Source of the DNA: Lophius americanus
Taxonomy: Eukaryota > Chordata > Actinopteri > Lophiiformes > Lophiidae
Length of the DNA stretch: 64,000 bases
Direction: 5' to 3'
NCBI GenBank assembly: GCA_037951165.1
Contig: JBBDHG010000008.1
Location: forward strand, 7,594,001 to 7,658,000
The position numbers were made by a program, and so were the translations under genes. Below, in pieces: positions 1 to 11,604 of this stretch; the stretch's first letter is position 1, and each line of letters starts with the position of its first letter. The notes beneath the pieces were generated by a model. That model was not told the origin of the DNA and did no database searches. It saw nothing but the letters and a program-made list of their open reading frames with translations.

Positions 1-1420
1 TAAAGGCATAAAGAAAAAATGAGGAAACAGAAGACAGGAAATCAAAATGAAATGGAGAAAAGAGGAAATGAAAAGCAAACGTAAGGGAAAACGAGAGAGA
101 ACATACAGTTGAAAAAATAAATGAAAAGTAAAGAATGAACATTGATTTCTTCACAACCTTTCAGATATTATTCAGTTCTGCTCCCTTTGAGGTGTAGATT
201 GGATGAACGTGGTCACTGAGGCTAACTGATTATTTCAAATGTTCCAATGCTTCTCTTTAAATGTGTTCAAATCAGCAATCCATGTTGATGAAAACCTTGT
301 CATGGTTCTGATCTGGTTGTATTGTTTATTTTGTATTAAAATAATAATCAGCTATCGGTTGTATATCCTGTTTTACTTTGAAAGAGCATTTCCTATGTTT
401 AATTCCTTTTATTTTCCTTTCTTTGTTTATTTGTTTGACTCTGTTTTTTCTTCCTGACATCCTTCTTTTAGTTTCTCAGTGTTCCAATTCTTTCTTTCTT
501 GTCTCTGTGAATGTGAGTGTCACTGAATCCTGTTTCCTACTGTGCCCTCCCTGATTGTTCAACGTTCTCATCTGTTCCTGTATTTTCCACATTACTCTTT
601 AAATTTCAGTCTGTGTCTTCTGAGTTTTTGACTGTGTATCTCCCTGTTTAAATCTAAAAAGCTCCATATTGCTGCTCTGTTGCGTTCCCCATGGCCCTGT
701 TTAAGTTTTTGTTTCTTTCATGGGTTATTATTTGTTACTTACAAATTGTATTTTGAGTGTTTGCATCTGGGTCTTAAAATGAACACCTTCCTTTATTTAC
801 ATTTACTCCATAATCAGTTTATCAGGACTTAGTCCACCACGTCTTTATTATAATTTACATTCCATAATCCTTTTCGTAAATTCAATCCAGCAGATAATAG
901 TTGCAAATATTAACCATATATTGATTGATGATGAAATGAAATAAAACCATCTCTGAAGTATTTTATGTAAATCCTTAAATAACTAATAACATTTTTCCAC
1001 CAGCCCTACTCTGCATCTACAGAAAACTGATTCTGATGGAAAATAAACTCATTGAGAAAAAGAGCAAAATAAAACAAAGATTAACAACAGATATCATCTC
1101 TAATAATATATATCTTAATGTCCAAATGTTTCAAACATATTACAAACTTTTTATTTAACACTTAAACCTGATTCCACCTTAACCTGAGAGAGGATTTAAG
1201 GTGGACTGGAGGGAATTTAAGGGTCTGCAGCCAATAAGGTTCCACATGATTGCAGATGAAACCATATTCAAAGTGATGTCAGAGGCTTACTTTTCATACA
1301 AACTGTTTAATGAGTCTTTATAGATATTGCGATGATAGAATAATGTGACCACATCATTCTAATCATAACTGATCATCAAGAAAATAACATGAACTCTCTG
1401 ACATCACATAAGAAACAATA
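1..1420. other. AT-rich intergenic sequence, no gene seen
   Basis: No ORF here resembles a known protein, and no exon with convincing splice sites and coding character was found. The stretch is AT-rich with short T and A runs. A 72-codon ORF at 239-457 is low complexity (Phe, Leu and Tyr rich) and reads as chance coding of T-rich DNA. Confidence 0.6.
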
Positions 1421-2040
1421 GAAGTGATGACGGGAAAAACTTTTCAACCTGGTTCTGTTCAAATAAACTCACCCCTGCTGGCGACCTCTGATCCGGCTGT
1501 GCTGCAGGACAGACTGGTATGGAGACCGGGCCAGAGAGACTGCCAGAACCAAAGACAGACCCAGAGCCAGAACCAGGACCTTCATTTTCACCAAGACTGG
1601 AAAACCTCCTCCTGCTAATGATGAGACTTGTGCTGCCTTCAACCAGACGGTCCTACTGGAGCCGGTTTATAAAGACTAGGGGGAGAGAAGGAAAGGAGGG
1701 AGGAGACATGGAGGGAGGAGCAGATATAATAACTGAGCTCCTTCGCTACAGTAAAATTAAAAAACTGTCAGATTCAGAGGGAAAAAAACTGTAAAGAGAA
1801 TTCCAGAGAGTAAGAATTGTCCCAAGAGGGCCACCACACTGAGAATGGAGATTGGAATTATACCTGTGATGTCTTTAACGTTCCTCGTACAGATAGCCGA
1901 TGGTGATTGATCCAAGAGAATTCTTTTATCGTCTGTAACTTTTCATATTTATTCTGCTCTACAGTGTCCTCCAGTGGTGAAATCAACACCTGTCATTATA
2001 TCATGAGCCCTCCTCTCACACCCCCCTCAGGATAGTCAGA

Positions 2041-2290
2041 AGGAATGGGCCACTTTGAAGAGGTGTGTTTTGAGGAAGAGGAGGAATACGGAAGAGATAG
2101 TAAGAGGTGGAGGAATAGAAAGATGATAGGGAGGTTGAGAGAGAGGTAGAAGAGGAAGAAGGTGAAAATTAAGAAAGAAAGAAGGAAGAAGAGGAAGTAG
2201 TAACTGAAAGAGGATGATGATTAGAAAGAAACGGATGATGAGGAATAGTGAGATGAGGATGGCGAGAAGAAGGAGAATGATGAGATGAAT
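2041..2290. repeat. Polypurine (GA-rich) cryptic simple sequence
   Basis: The + strand is almost all A and G over about 250 bases, with irregular GAGGAAG, GAAGAGG and GATGATGAG units. It is not a perfect microsatellite but a degraded purine tract. No coding meaning is visible. Long polypurine tracts can form triplex DNA; that is general knowledge and is not shown here. Confidence 0.6.
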
Positions 2291-2339
2291 AAAGACGTGT
2301 ATAAACTGTTAAACTGAATCCTCACAGCATGAAACCAAT

Positions 2340-3075
2340 TCTGCTAACTAGATCCCCCTGGCTTGGACAGTCAGGATCCAGTAAAACTCCCACTGGTTTC
2401 ACTGGATCCTCACTGTTTAAACTGGATCTTAACTGACAGAGCGGAATATGGATTACTGGCAGGGCTGGTTTTTCACTGGTTCCACTGGATCCACATTGAA
2501 CCAAATCTCTTCTGGTTTGACTGGACCTTCATTATGGCTGATCTGAATCCTCACTGGTTGAGCTGGATTCTTACTTATTCAAATGGTCCTTGTTTGTTGA
2601 ACTGGATCCTCACGGGTTGAACTGGATTCATACAGGTTCGACTGGATGCTTGTTGATTGAATTGGATCCTCATTGGTTGGAATTCTTGCTCACTTCTGCG
2701 ACTGAATTATTCTTAGTTGGACTGGAACCTCACTGGTTGAACTGTATTTTCATTGGTTGGACTGGATCCATGTTAATTGAAGGGATCCTCACTAATCGGA
2801 CAGGATCTACATTTGATGACCCCGATTCTTAATTGATGGAACAGATTCTCACTGGCTGAAATGGATTCTCAGTTGCTGGACTGGATTCTCAGTTGCTGGA
2901 CTGGATTCTCAGTTGCTGGACTGGATTCTCAGTTGCTGGACTGGATTCTCATTGCCTGGACTGGATTCTCATTGGTTAAAATGAATTCTCACTGGTTTGA
3001 TTGAACCTCGCTGGTTGGATCCTCATCATTTGGACTTGATTCTTACTGGTGGGGTTGGTTCCTCAGTTGGTGAAC
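2340..3075 (+). repeat. Degenerate minisatellite, about 20-bp unit
   Basis: The motif 'ACTGGATCCTCACTGGTTGA' and variants recur throughout, usually every 20-24 bases. The array is diverged at its left side and homogeneous at 2861-2980. Two ORFs inside it (2363-2620 and 2590-2832) translate to repetitive Leu-Asn-Trp-Ile and Asp-Pro-His-Trp strings that simply mirror the DNA repeat, so they are not genes. Confidence 0.85.
2861..2980 (+). repeat. Homogeneous core of the 20-bp minisatellite
   Basis: Units of CTGGATTCTCAGTTGCTGGA stand back to back at 2881, 2901 and 2921, with a one-base variant at 2861 and two more variants at 2941 and 2961. Near-identity of neighbouring units inside a decayed array points to recent local amplification, so unit number may vary between individuals. 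Confidence 0.93.
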
Positions 3076-3079
3076 TGAA

Positions 3080-5150
3080 TGGATGAAATTCTCTCTGTTG
3101 ATGTGGAGGCAGGACTGAAGCTTTGTCACACTTTTCTGTGGTTACCCTTTATCGTCTCTGTGTGATGTTCAAAGCCTCCTTGCCACAAAGCCTTAACATG
3201 GAACAGCACTTTGGTTAATATCTGAGCTCTGACTTTTAAATCTGTTCTTTAGGGCAAATCGTATATACAACATAATAACTAAAAGATAATATGACCCAGA
3301 AACCTTTAAAAGTGGATTTAAGAAGTAAAAATACACCTTTATTCATGATTCTGTGTTTGCATGACCCAAGTCAATGTCATGCAACTCCAGCCAGTTATTT
3401 TCTCACAGACCTCCAAGCAAACAATGCCATCAAATTCACATAAAGAAACATCCTTCCCCACAGATTGCTTTGGGCTTCTGCATATATGCCACCATCCACA
3501 CTCTTGTCTCAAATACACAGTCAGATCACTAAATTTGAACATCATCTACACCACTGGCAATAATCTAAAGTAATTCTACTGGGCTTACTACCTTGTGTCC
3601 ATTTCAGTACTGTGGATAGTGGGTCACCTCCACACAACAAACAACACCGCCTGTTAATCTGAAACAACAGATGAGATTGTCACACATTCTAATGTTAATA
3701 ATTTGGTCTTTACTATTTTTCCATACATGCAGAATGCTTAATCATTTAGAGCAGAATTTCAACTAGATGCAAAAAGATCCGACATGAAGAGAGTACAGAT
3801 ACGTACATAAAAAACCATGAACTTTCCAAAGCTGCTCACCATTTGAAGACTGGGTGCATCTTTCTTCCTCCTAATAGACATGTCATCGCCGTGGTCCTGC
3901 AAAGATCCCTCTCGATTTCAAGCACTGACAGCAGGGCCTGCTCGGTTGTACTTGTTCAATAATGCGTTTTAACGTCAAGTCCATTTCTTCTCCACCATCA
4001 GCAAATGACAGCTGTAAAATCAACAGGGCCGATTAATTTTCTAAACAAACGTACAAATGTTGATACAAATGATCAAGTAGATGGCTGGTCAAACTAAAAG
4101 GCCTCGGGGTTGTCAAAGAGTTCACTCAGTATGACAAAACGACAACTCATGGTTATATGAGCAGCACTGGAAACAGCACAAACGAGAAGAGAGAAGCAAT
4201 GTAATGATGTTAACAGACTGATGGGATTGAACTAAACGGTTATGGCATTAATGAACAGAAATAATGAATGATTGCAGTATTATATTTTTTTATTCTGTCA
4301 GCAGAGAAGGCTTCGTCTTCCCGCCTGTCTCTATATCTCAGTATACCGAGTTATAACCCCTGCATCATGATGTGTATCATTATTACCTAGCTCTTGCCTA
4401 TAACAGCCCTAAGGATAGCAAACATTCAAACATTCCCCGTCCACCTATCTCATGTTATAAGAGTCATGTCTATTTAAAATGTTCCACCAAATGCTCTACA
4501 TTATCTAGCGAATAAGTCCAGTTTGATTCATTCCTTTAAAACATCAAAAAATTGTGGTTTGACTTTAAAGGGCCTGGCCTTGCTCTAGTCTTCATTTATT
4601 TTACACATAAGTTTTATTTTTTTTCATTCAAACAAGAGGTAAAACCTTTAAACACGAGAAGGTACAAGTGACGTAACACAGTATAAAGTTAAAAAGACTA
4701 GAAAACATTTCCACTGGGTTTCAGACTTTGTATCTATCATGTCATACAAAGAAGGTGTGTTACATTCACGGTATTTATAACACATAGTAGCAATTCTATA
4801 ATCTAACACTCAAATATATTAATACAACATCTCAAGAACAGGCCAGAGCAAAAAGAAAAAAAGGTATGTTCGAATGATCGTGAGCGGCTGGATGATGCAA
4901 CGAAAAGATTAGGTGGAGATGAGATGGTGCACAAAACTATTTTCGTTTATTTATCTTATCAAATTCCACAACAGGTATCGCAGCAACTTCTTTTAGCAGT
5001 CTTACTGAGGCCCCGCACCGATAGAAAATGGCGCCTTTTATGCAGTTTGACTGCATGCCCTAATTGGACATTGCCATTTACGGGTGTATGTCAATAACAT
5101 GGAGATGTTCAATTATGTCTATTAAAATAAAGATTAACACAATTTCACCC
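3080..5150. other. Intergenic, nothing recognised
   Basis: No coding exon or known repeat family was recognised. ORFs at 3339-3573 on the two strands overlap each other and have no familiar motifs. The right part lies just downstream (in element orientation) of the Gmr1-like pol at 5156-7031 and could include a decayed LTR, but no convincing LTR ends or direct repeat were seen. Confidence 0.4.
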
Positions 5151-5179
5151 AACAATTAATTGTAATACCCTGTTGTAAT

Positions 5180-5452
5180 TAAACCACCACATTGGACTCC
5201 CCTGAGCTGTAGTGAACCGTGATGTTGTATGGCTGCAGTGACTGGTACCATCCTGCGATGCGCATGGTGGCATCCTTCATGCGATGAAGCCACTGTAGAG
5301 CCCGATGGTCCGTTTCCAGGATGTCCCTGCAGATAGTACCTGAGGGTTTCCACTGCCCTCTTCATCGCCAAACAATCCTTTTCTACAGTGGAGTAGCTTG
5401 TCTACCCGTAAAACAATTTCCGACTAAAGAACACCACTGGTCTTCGCTCTCC
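5180..5452 (-). pseudogene. RNase H fragment of the Gmr1-like element
   Basis: On the minus strand an AMKRAVETLRYYLQG block is followed, after a frame change, by ETDHRALQWLHRMKDA and GWYQSLQPYNITVHY. These are the conserved core and end of gypsy RNase H. The sequence after about 5180 has no further pol similarity that I can see. Confidence 0.75.
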
Positions 5453-6297
5453 CTAAACCTCCTGCAGCAGCACCGCTCCAAGGCCGACGCCGGAAGCGTC
5501 CGTCTGCAGGGTTAAAGGTTTGTCAATATCTGGACTGTGGAGGACCGAGTGAGTGCAGATGGCATCCTTTAGGTCTCTGAAGGCTCTGTCACACTCGTCT
5601 GTCCAGTGTACTCGGTTGGAAACTGTGGCTGTAGTCAGGTCATTTAGCACCGCCGCTCTGTCTGCAAAATGAAGAACAAACTTGCGAAACCATCCCACCA
5701 GGCCAAGGAACCCTTTTACCTTCTTCTCGGTTGTTGTAACTGGGAAAGAATGAATGGCCTCCACCTTACCCAGTTGCGGTTTGATCTTCCCAAAGCCAAT
5801 GACATAGCCCAGGTACTTCACTTTACTTTGGGCAATAACACACTTATGAGTGTTGATGGTGAGACCTGCTGCTCTGATTTGTTATAGGACCTGCTCCAGG
5901 TGACCCTTGTGCTCCTCCCAGGTTTGGCTGAAAATAACAACTTCATCCAAATATGCAGCAGAAACATAAGGCAAATCCCTCAGCACATGGTCCATCAGTC
6001 TGTGGAATGTGGCTGGTGCCCCCTGGAGACCAAATGGCATGACTGATACATCCCAAAGGGTGTCTTGAATGCTGTCAGCTCCTCAGCCTCTGCTTCCAAG
6101 GCTAACTGCCAGTAACCTTTGCTCAGTTCAAGCGTGTTGATGTACTGAGTTCGGCCCACTTTCTCTACCAAATCGTCGACCCGAGGCATTGGATAAGGGT
6201 CAAAGTGGGACACTGCATGGAGCTTTTTCCTTCCATCGAATCTTGTGCTGAACCAGCGAGGTGAAATCCGGTGTCTCTCTGAAGAGTACAGGGTCAA
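5453..6297 (-). pseudogene. Gypsy-type reverse transcriptase, broken
   Basis: Two open pieces (6297-5995 and 5821-5453) carry RT motifs: PYPMPRVDDLVEK, LSKGYWQ, TAFKTPFGMYQ, then KYLGYVIG, GFLGLVGWFRKF and the tether to RNase H (LQTDASGVGLGAVLLQE). Between them the catalytic box reads YLDE rather than YLDD at 5942-5953. Frame changes separate the pieces. The protein would have copied element RNA into DNA; this copy cannot. Confidence 0.85.
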
Positions 6298-6589
6298 GAA
6301 GGAGCTTGATCTCTACCTGCTGTGTGGTTGATGGATGTGACAGATACATTTCAAAGGGCTCTGCTGTAGTGGTGTTGGCTGGATAAAGCTTCTCATCAGT
6401 GTCCTCATCCTGGACAGCACACAGTACAAATAGCTGCTGGTACACGGGCTCCTCACGGCCTTGGAATTCTTTGAGAAGATTTACATGAAAATTCTGATAC
6501 TTCCTGTGTTTTCCTGGCATGTTAAGTTCATGTGTGGCCTTAACCACTCGTTTGATGACTTTGTAAGTTCCATGCCATTGAATCAACAA
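6200..6589 (-). pseudogene. Integrase GPY/F tail joined to RT N-terminus
   Basis: One 129-codon frame begins in a WHGTYKVIKRVV module (the degenerate GPY/F fold of gypsy integrases), passes through HVNLLKEF and an acidic linker, and ends in a 'LFRETPDFTSLVQHKI' segment typical of the region just before gypsy reverse transcriptase. Continuity of the frame supports a native integrase-to-RT order rather than two unrelated insertions. Confidence 0.8.
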
Positions 6590-6662
6590 CTTACTGTCAC
6601 TTGTTGGCAGCAGTGAGAGTACCTTCTGTCCTGGATTGAAGTTTCTCTCCCTGGCCTACCCA

Positions 6663-7031
6663 TCATACCAGGCGTTTTGGTTTTGCTGGGCAGACCTCAT
6701 GTGCCTCGTGTGCCTCATGTGCCAGCGCTGTCATCTCCTCTAGTCTCTCCCTCATTTTCACCACATAAGCTTCCACGTTTTCTCCTCCAGGCCTTGGAAT
6801 TTCCCAGCAGTCTTTGAAAAGGTCCAGTGGTCCTCTCATCTGGCGGCCATATAACATTTCAAAGGGGGAAAACCCAGTTGATATTTGTGGAACTTCCCGA
6901 TAAGCAAATAGCAGGTATGACACCCACTGATCCCAGTCAGCTGCTGTGTGTGAGCCGGGTGGAGGCAGATGGCGAGCGTGTAGAGGACTCTTCTTCTCAT
7001 GTACGGTCCTGTGGGAGTAAGGAAGGGACAA
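6663..7031 (-). pseudogene. Integrase C-terminal fragment (Gmr1-like)
   Basis: This 122-codon open stretch carries the end of a gypsy-type integrase catalytic core: a DWDQWVSYLLFAYREVPQ-type block followed by GFSPFEMLYGR and a charged tail. The zinc-binding HHCC part and the first catalytic acidic residues are missing, so the fragment cannot be active. It belongs to the element at 5156-7031 and lies upstream of RT in transcription order. Confidence 0.85.
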
Positions 7032-7084
7032 ACACCTCCAAAGGCTTAAGACAGCTCTTCACATGGGTAATTCTAAATTAGTTG

Positions 7085-9195
7085 ATATGGAATATAGTAA
7101 TAGTTATACTTATAGACCTAAAAATCCACAAATCTACAAAAATTATCCCAGCTGATATCGTGGGAGGTAAAGTCTGGACAAGTGTCTTCCTGGGTAAAAC
7201 AAAACTTAAAGAAGGAAATTTAATTGGAAAGTCATTTCTACACTTTAAACATCTTCTTGCTTCTTATTCAATGATGAAAGTGTGGAAGAAGACTGTAAAA
7301 AAGGAAACCCAGTAAAATTGGTTCTGGTTATTTTAAACTGAACTGAGTAAATTGAACTGAAAGCATGAATGGAAATAAAAAATCTTTCCAGGTCTGCCCA
7401 GCATCTGGCTCTGTGTGAGGTGAGGAATCTCTCAGGTTTTACCTCACTCCACTTTAAAGCTAATTTTACACTTTTCACATTCTGGTGCTGCTAACACTAA
7501 GCTAATAGAGAGAGCGAAGTGTTCACAGCGTCTGGTTGAACACATCCAGAGACTCTGTCTGGATGTTATCGGGTGTTTTTAAACGAAGAACTCAATCAGA
7601 TCTAAAGATGACATCTCATCTCCTCGAGGATCAGTGGGTGTCACTTTGGGTGAGGTACAACCTCACGGTGCTTTCAGGTTCCCTACTACATCAGTGCGGT
7701 ACTGAGTTGAACCAAACATAAATGTATTAGTCAAGTTCAACATGATAAACTTGCTGCAAGAAAAATGCTACCATGACAACAAAATGTCTTTCCAGACTTT
7801 TAGGTTGACCATTTTTGTGTGATATTGTCATTTCCTGATTGAACCTGTCGGAGAGACTTTTTTACTACTTGAGAACCCATCTTCTTCACAAGCATCAAAA
7901 TCTAAGTACCTTTTTAAAAAGTTCAACAAAAAAATATCTTATTTTCCATTTCCTCACCCCAGGTTCAACATCATTTGATTGAAATTAATTTAACTGTTGA
8001 ATATAGAGCAACTATCACATGACCTCCTCCACCTCTCGTTGGCGGAGGTGAAAATTTAAGTTTGAAACCGCTTTGAACTGAGCCCATTTACCGGGTCTGG
8101 TTAGGGTAGGTGCCGGGCCTGGACTTGTTAGCCAGCACCTGTAACTAACTCTACATTTGTGTGTCTTACTCAAACACAAAGACTTACAATGTCCACTTTG
8201 TGCCACTACAGAACACCCAGTAAATGTATGTCTTCTTCCAGTGAGAGATCTGAAAACCACACCATGAAATGTACAGTTTCATTAAATGATCTTCATTACA
8301 AAAGTCTTACTTCCTGTCGCCAGCAGGTGGTTTCACTAGTTTACAAGTCAACTGTAAAGTAAAGTGTGCCGTTGACACTTCAACTCCATATCGACATATT
8401 GGATAACTTCCTGTTTCATGGAAATTGATGAAAATATTCATCACGCCTACATGGCCACACCTTTCAGGTGCAATAAAAAACACTGTGAAGTCATTTCACA
8501 ACACCCGATCGTTCAACTCATATACAATCATAATATCTACCACCTCTGATGAGTTTGTGATCGTCTGTGGTCTCTCAGCCACTTCAACAACCGCAACTCC
8601 CTGTGGGTGTCCTGCCACACCATTGGACGAATACTCACAAAAATGACTTTACATCTTCTTCATGGTGTTATGTTTTCAGACTTAATATGATCAATCCTCT
8701 GATTTTGCCTCAAATATTGAAGACATACTTGTGACTGTGGCATTATTCAGACTATCGGCTAAGGCTTCAGTGTGACCTAAATATGCCTGACCTGAATTCT
8801 TCTCCTCTGACCCTCCAGGAGTTTTTCCACTTGTAAAGCATTTATAGTGAGGAAAATATTTCATGTTTATCCTCCAGGATGTCTTGCAGGTCTCAACAGT
8901 TCCCAACAGGACAGTAAAACAAATTGCAGACCTGGAATCTTCACGTATCCATCTCATCATTAGAGCACCAGAATGTGTGTCATATACATTATGACATACG
9001 TATATGAATATACGTAAATTCTTTCTGGTCTGATTCAGGTCAGACCTGCTGATTGGTGTCAGACCTTCATCCTGACGATTCACCCACCAAAAGCTCAGCA
9101 GACCTGTGACCAATAATCTCCTGCAGCCCTGGCATATAATCAGATGAGAGTCGAGATATTAAATTTATTAGAAACTCTCTCGGTGTCATTTAAAA
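7085..9195. other. Intergenic, nothing recognised
   Basis: No exon or clear repeat family was identified. The longest ORF is 140 codons on the minus strand (8691-9113). It has no recognisable domain and no supporting neighbour exons. A short piece at 8022-8050 ending in GGCGGAGGTGA resembles the terminus of the dispersed repeat described at 11388 and 12752, but it is too short to call. Confidence 0.4.
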
Positions 9196-9200
9196 CTGAG

Positions 9201-9240
9201 AGGAACCAAGCAGGAACCAAGCAGGAACCAAGCAGGAACC
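9201..9240 (+). repeat. 11-bp tandem repeat, 3.6 copies
   Basis: Three exact copies of AGGAACCAAGC follow each other and a partial fourth (AGGAACC) closes the run. It is a short tandem duplication with no coding context. Confidence 0.9.
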
Positions 9241-9559
9241 GGGTGGGCAGAGGCCACAAAGGTATCCCAGGTAGAACATGAGAGATCGAGAGGCACCAGA
9301 GTGCACAATTTGGAAGAACTAGGGAGGTTAAGCTGAAGAACTAGTGGGAAAAAAGAACCTACTAGGCAGAGATAAAGGATCAGAGAGATGAAGGAACAGA
9401 GAATGGCAGAAAAAGAACCAGGAGAACGAAAAACCTGGGAGGCTGAGAAGAAGAGAGGGTTGTTACTTTACACACTAACTCCTCACTGTGTGCAGAGCTC
9501 CCTCTGCTGGTCGTACAGAGACCTCCAGATAACAGGAAGGAGCCGATAACTTTAGTCAT

Positions 9560-10020
9560 TCTTCTGACATTTTGACCATTAGAAATTATATTTAAACGTT
9601 TGGTAACTGACTGTCTTTGTGCTTTTAATGAACATTTGATAGAAACCTTATTGTGTTTCATTGTTTTACTCGAATGTTTATTATATTTCATAAATAATAA
9701 TATACTTTATTTGGTATATTTTATATATTATATAAAATAAATTGAAAATGTATAAATTATTTTTTGTAGTTTTAATGGAAGTTTATTATAGTTTTGTATT
9801 TTTGTAGATTAGAGAGAAACCGCATGTATATTTGTAGTTCAGATGAAAAATTTATTCCATTTTTTGTAGTTTTAGTGGAAACTTTATTACATTTTGGAAT
9901 TTTAATAGAAGCTTCACTATATAAACTATTACATTGTTGTACTCCTAATATGACATTAATCACTTTTTTAAATGTTGGTACAATCTTGATTACATTTTTG
10001 TGATTTTAATAGAAATAATG
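9560..10020. repeat. AT-rich degenerate tandem repeat
   Basis: A motif close to TTTTGTAGTTTTAATGGAA followed by TTTATTACATTTT recurs at irregular intervals of roughly 40-60 bases through this stretch (clear at 9762, 9850, 9893 and 9990). ORFs on both strands here (9380-9691, 9772-9963, 9794-10003) come from the repeat and overlap each other, so none is taken as a gene. Confidence 0.6.
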
Positions 10021-10039
10021 TTATAGGTTTTCAGTACTT

Positions 10040-10070
10040 AATAAAAATAAAAATAAAAATAAAATAAATA
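10040..10070 (+). repeat. (AATAAA)n microsatellite
   Basis: Repeated ATAAAA/AATAAA units fill about 30 bases. The AATAAA strings are part of the simple repeat and are not evidence of a polyadenylation site. Confidence 0.85.
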
Positions 10071-10074
10071 CATA

Positions 10075-11385
10075 TGGTTTCAATGGGAACTGTGTAGTTC
10101 CAGAGTATTTCTGGAATCTTCTCTTTCATGTTTCCAGTGACGGAAACTAACAGCTGCTGCTACCTGATCTGTTGACCATCAGTCTGACTCCACCCACTGC
10201 TCCACCTGAATATCAGTATCAGTTACTGATGCGTTCAAGGGCTGTGTGAAGATATCAGAACAAAATCTAACAAAACACTAAATCGATGATATCAAAGTGA
10301 TGATCAGTTGTGTTTGAAAACTTGAATATTAGCATGAAATTAATTCAAACATAAGTACAGTTTAATGTAGAATTTCTGACTGAACTCAGTAACCGGACAT
10401 CATCATGTTTCCATCACGTGAACGAAGCATTGTCTGCCTTCAGAGATGTTCTATTAAGAGAGGAGTCACTCCGCTACTTCTCCACTCACCTACAGTAGCT
10501 GATCCCTCGTGTTTAAAATTCACTAAAAGTTTAAAGAAGATATATCATGATGACAACATAACTTATCGTTATGTCATTCAAATTAAAGACGTAACATTTT
10601 AATTAGTTTAATTTAATTAGTAATTAACAGCCTAAGTAAACTTCTATCGCTAGGCACTGTTCATTCAGTCTAACACGGTTCAATGCACTGCAAACACTTA
10701 AAGGGAACCTTTTGTGTCTGGATGAGCGGTTCCAGGACATGACACATCATCAGTATTTAAAAAAGAATCAGGTGACAAAGCCTTGGGGTGTGACAGCATC
10801 AGGATATGGCCCAGTGTTAGGGCGTGAGGCGGTGTAAAGAAATGGGATCATTGGATCAGATGTATTTGACAAAGACAAATCTTCATGTTCACTAGAACAT
10901 ACTGGACTAAGACTGAATTGCGGCAAATTTTTTGTCTGAATGATTGTGAAGCAAATTTTACCTGCAAGGTTAAAGCAAAGCTGTCAGTCAGTCAGTGGTT
11001 TTGAGTGATGCAGTGCGGCGAAATATCAGGTGATTCGCATCTGAATTTGAGTTAAAAAACTGTATCAACTTGGAAAATAAAGTAGTATAAAACTATGTTG
11101 TTTATGCTTATCGTTGTTGCAAACAATTCAGACATCAGTGGAACAAACATTTATTAATTAGAACGTTAGGTTACGCAACAAAACTTTGCATACCTACTGA
11201 GGAAAGGGGTTGGAAGAATTTCAAGTTCTGAGAATTCCTTTCACTTTATTCCAGCTTTTTACCTATTTACTATTTGTGGGTTCACTGATATAATCTTGCA
11301 TAGACATTTTCCCTAATACAATGAGTATTGACATCATCAGAAGGAAATATGGCAATGTTTTTTTGAATAAATAAAATGCTTTTTA
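10075..11385. other. Intergenic, nothing recognised
   Basis: No coding exon, RNA gene or recognised repeat was seen. ORFs are short and have no familiar motifs. Confidence 0.4.
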
Positions 11386-11387
11386 TA

Positions 11388-11600
11388 CCTCCACCAAGGG
11401 AGGAGCTTATTTTTTCTGTTCACAAACAAATGTCCATTTGTTTGTGAGCAAGATTTAGGAAAAACAACCGGATGGATTTGCATGAAAATTTCCCCTCATG
11501 TAGGTTTTGGCATATCCTAGAGGTGATAACATTTTGGTGACATTAAGTGTATCACAGCATTTAAAAGAAAGATGCACCGATTGCAATTTTTTTAAAGATA
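11388..11600 (+). repeat. Dispersed teleost repeat, left-end type
   Basis: It begins with an ACCTCCACCAAGG..GGAG edge, then a Thr/Lys-free AT-rich palindromic block, a GAGCAAGATTTAGG segment, GGATGGATTTGCATGAAAAT, and a GTGATAACATTTTGGTGACAT segment. This layout recurs in many fish genomes as a non-autonomous dispersed repeat (known by recall, not searched). Related ends in this window are at 12752 and 20860. Confidence 0.6.
11421..11446. repeat. Perfect 12-bp inverted repeat, 2-nt loop
   Basis: CACAAACAAATG is followed after TC by its exact reverse complement CATTTGTTTGTG. It lies inside the dispersed repeat at 11388-11600 and could form a tight hairpin. Confidence 0.9.
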
Positions 11601-11604
11601 AAAA

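Larger units (their letters stand above)
5156..7031 (-). mobile_element. Gmr1-like Ty3/gypsy retrotransposon, pol remnant
   Basis: On the minus strand this reads, 5' to 3': the C-terminal half of an integrase core (7031-6663, with a FAYREVPQ..STGFSPFEMLYGR block), a GPY/F-type integrase tail (about 6640-6470), a linker, the start of reverse transcriptase (6297-5995, PYPMPRVDDL and LSKGYWQ motifs), the palm region with a YLDE box (5942-5953), the RT connection (5821-5453) and RNase H (about 5450-5180, with ETDHRALQWLHRMKDA). The tail and the RT start share one open frame (6589-6200). Integrase before RT is the Ty1/copia-like order that defines Gmr1-like elements, whose RT is nevertheless gypsy-type. 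Frameshifts break the frame several times, the integrase N-terminus and gag are absent, and no LTR was found. It is a dead, 5'-truncated copy. Confidence 0.85.

Noticed and set aside
1424..1794. Overlapping ORFs rich in Pro, Glu and Gln
   Set aside because: Two frames are open at once, neither resembles a known protein, and no splice partners were seen.
2363..2832. Two overlapping ORFs with repeated Leu-Asn-Trp-Ile and Asp-Pro-His-Trp
   Set aside because: The protein repeat is a direct reflection of the DNA minisatellite and no other coding sign exists.
8691..9113. 140-codon ORF on the minus strand
   Set aside because: It is the longest ORF outside the genes and elements, but it has no recognisable domain, no flanking exons and ordinary composition for chance ORFs.
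10040..10070. AATAAA strings as polyadenylation signals
   Set aside because: They form a simple repeat, and no gene ends upstream.
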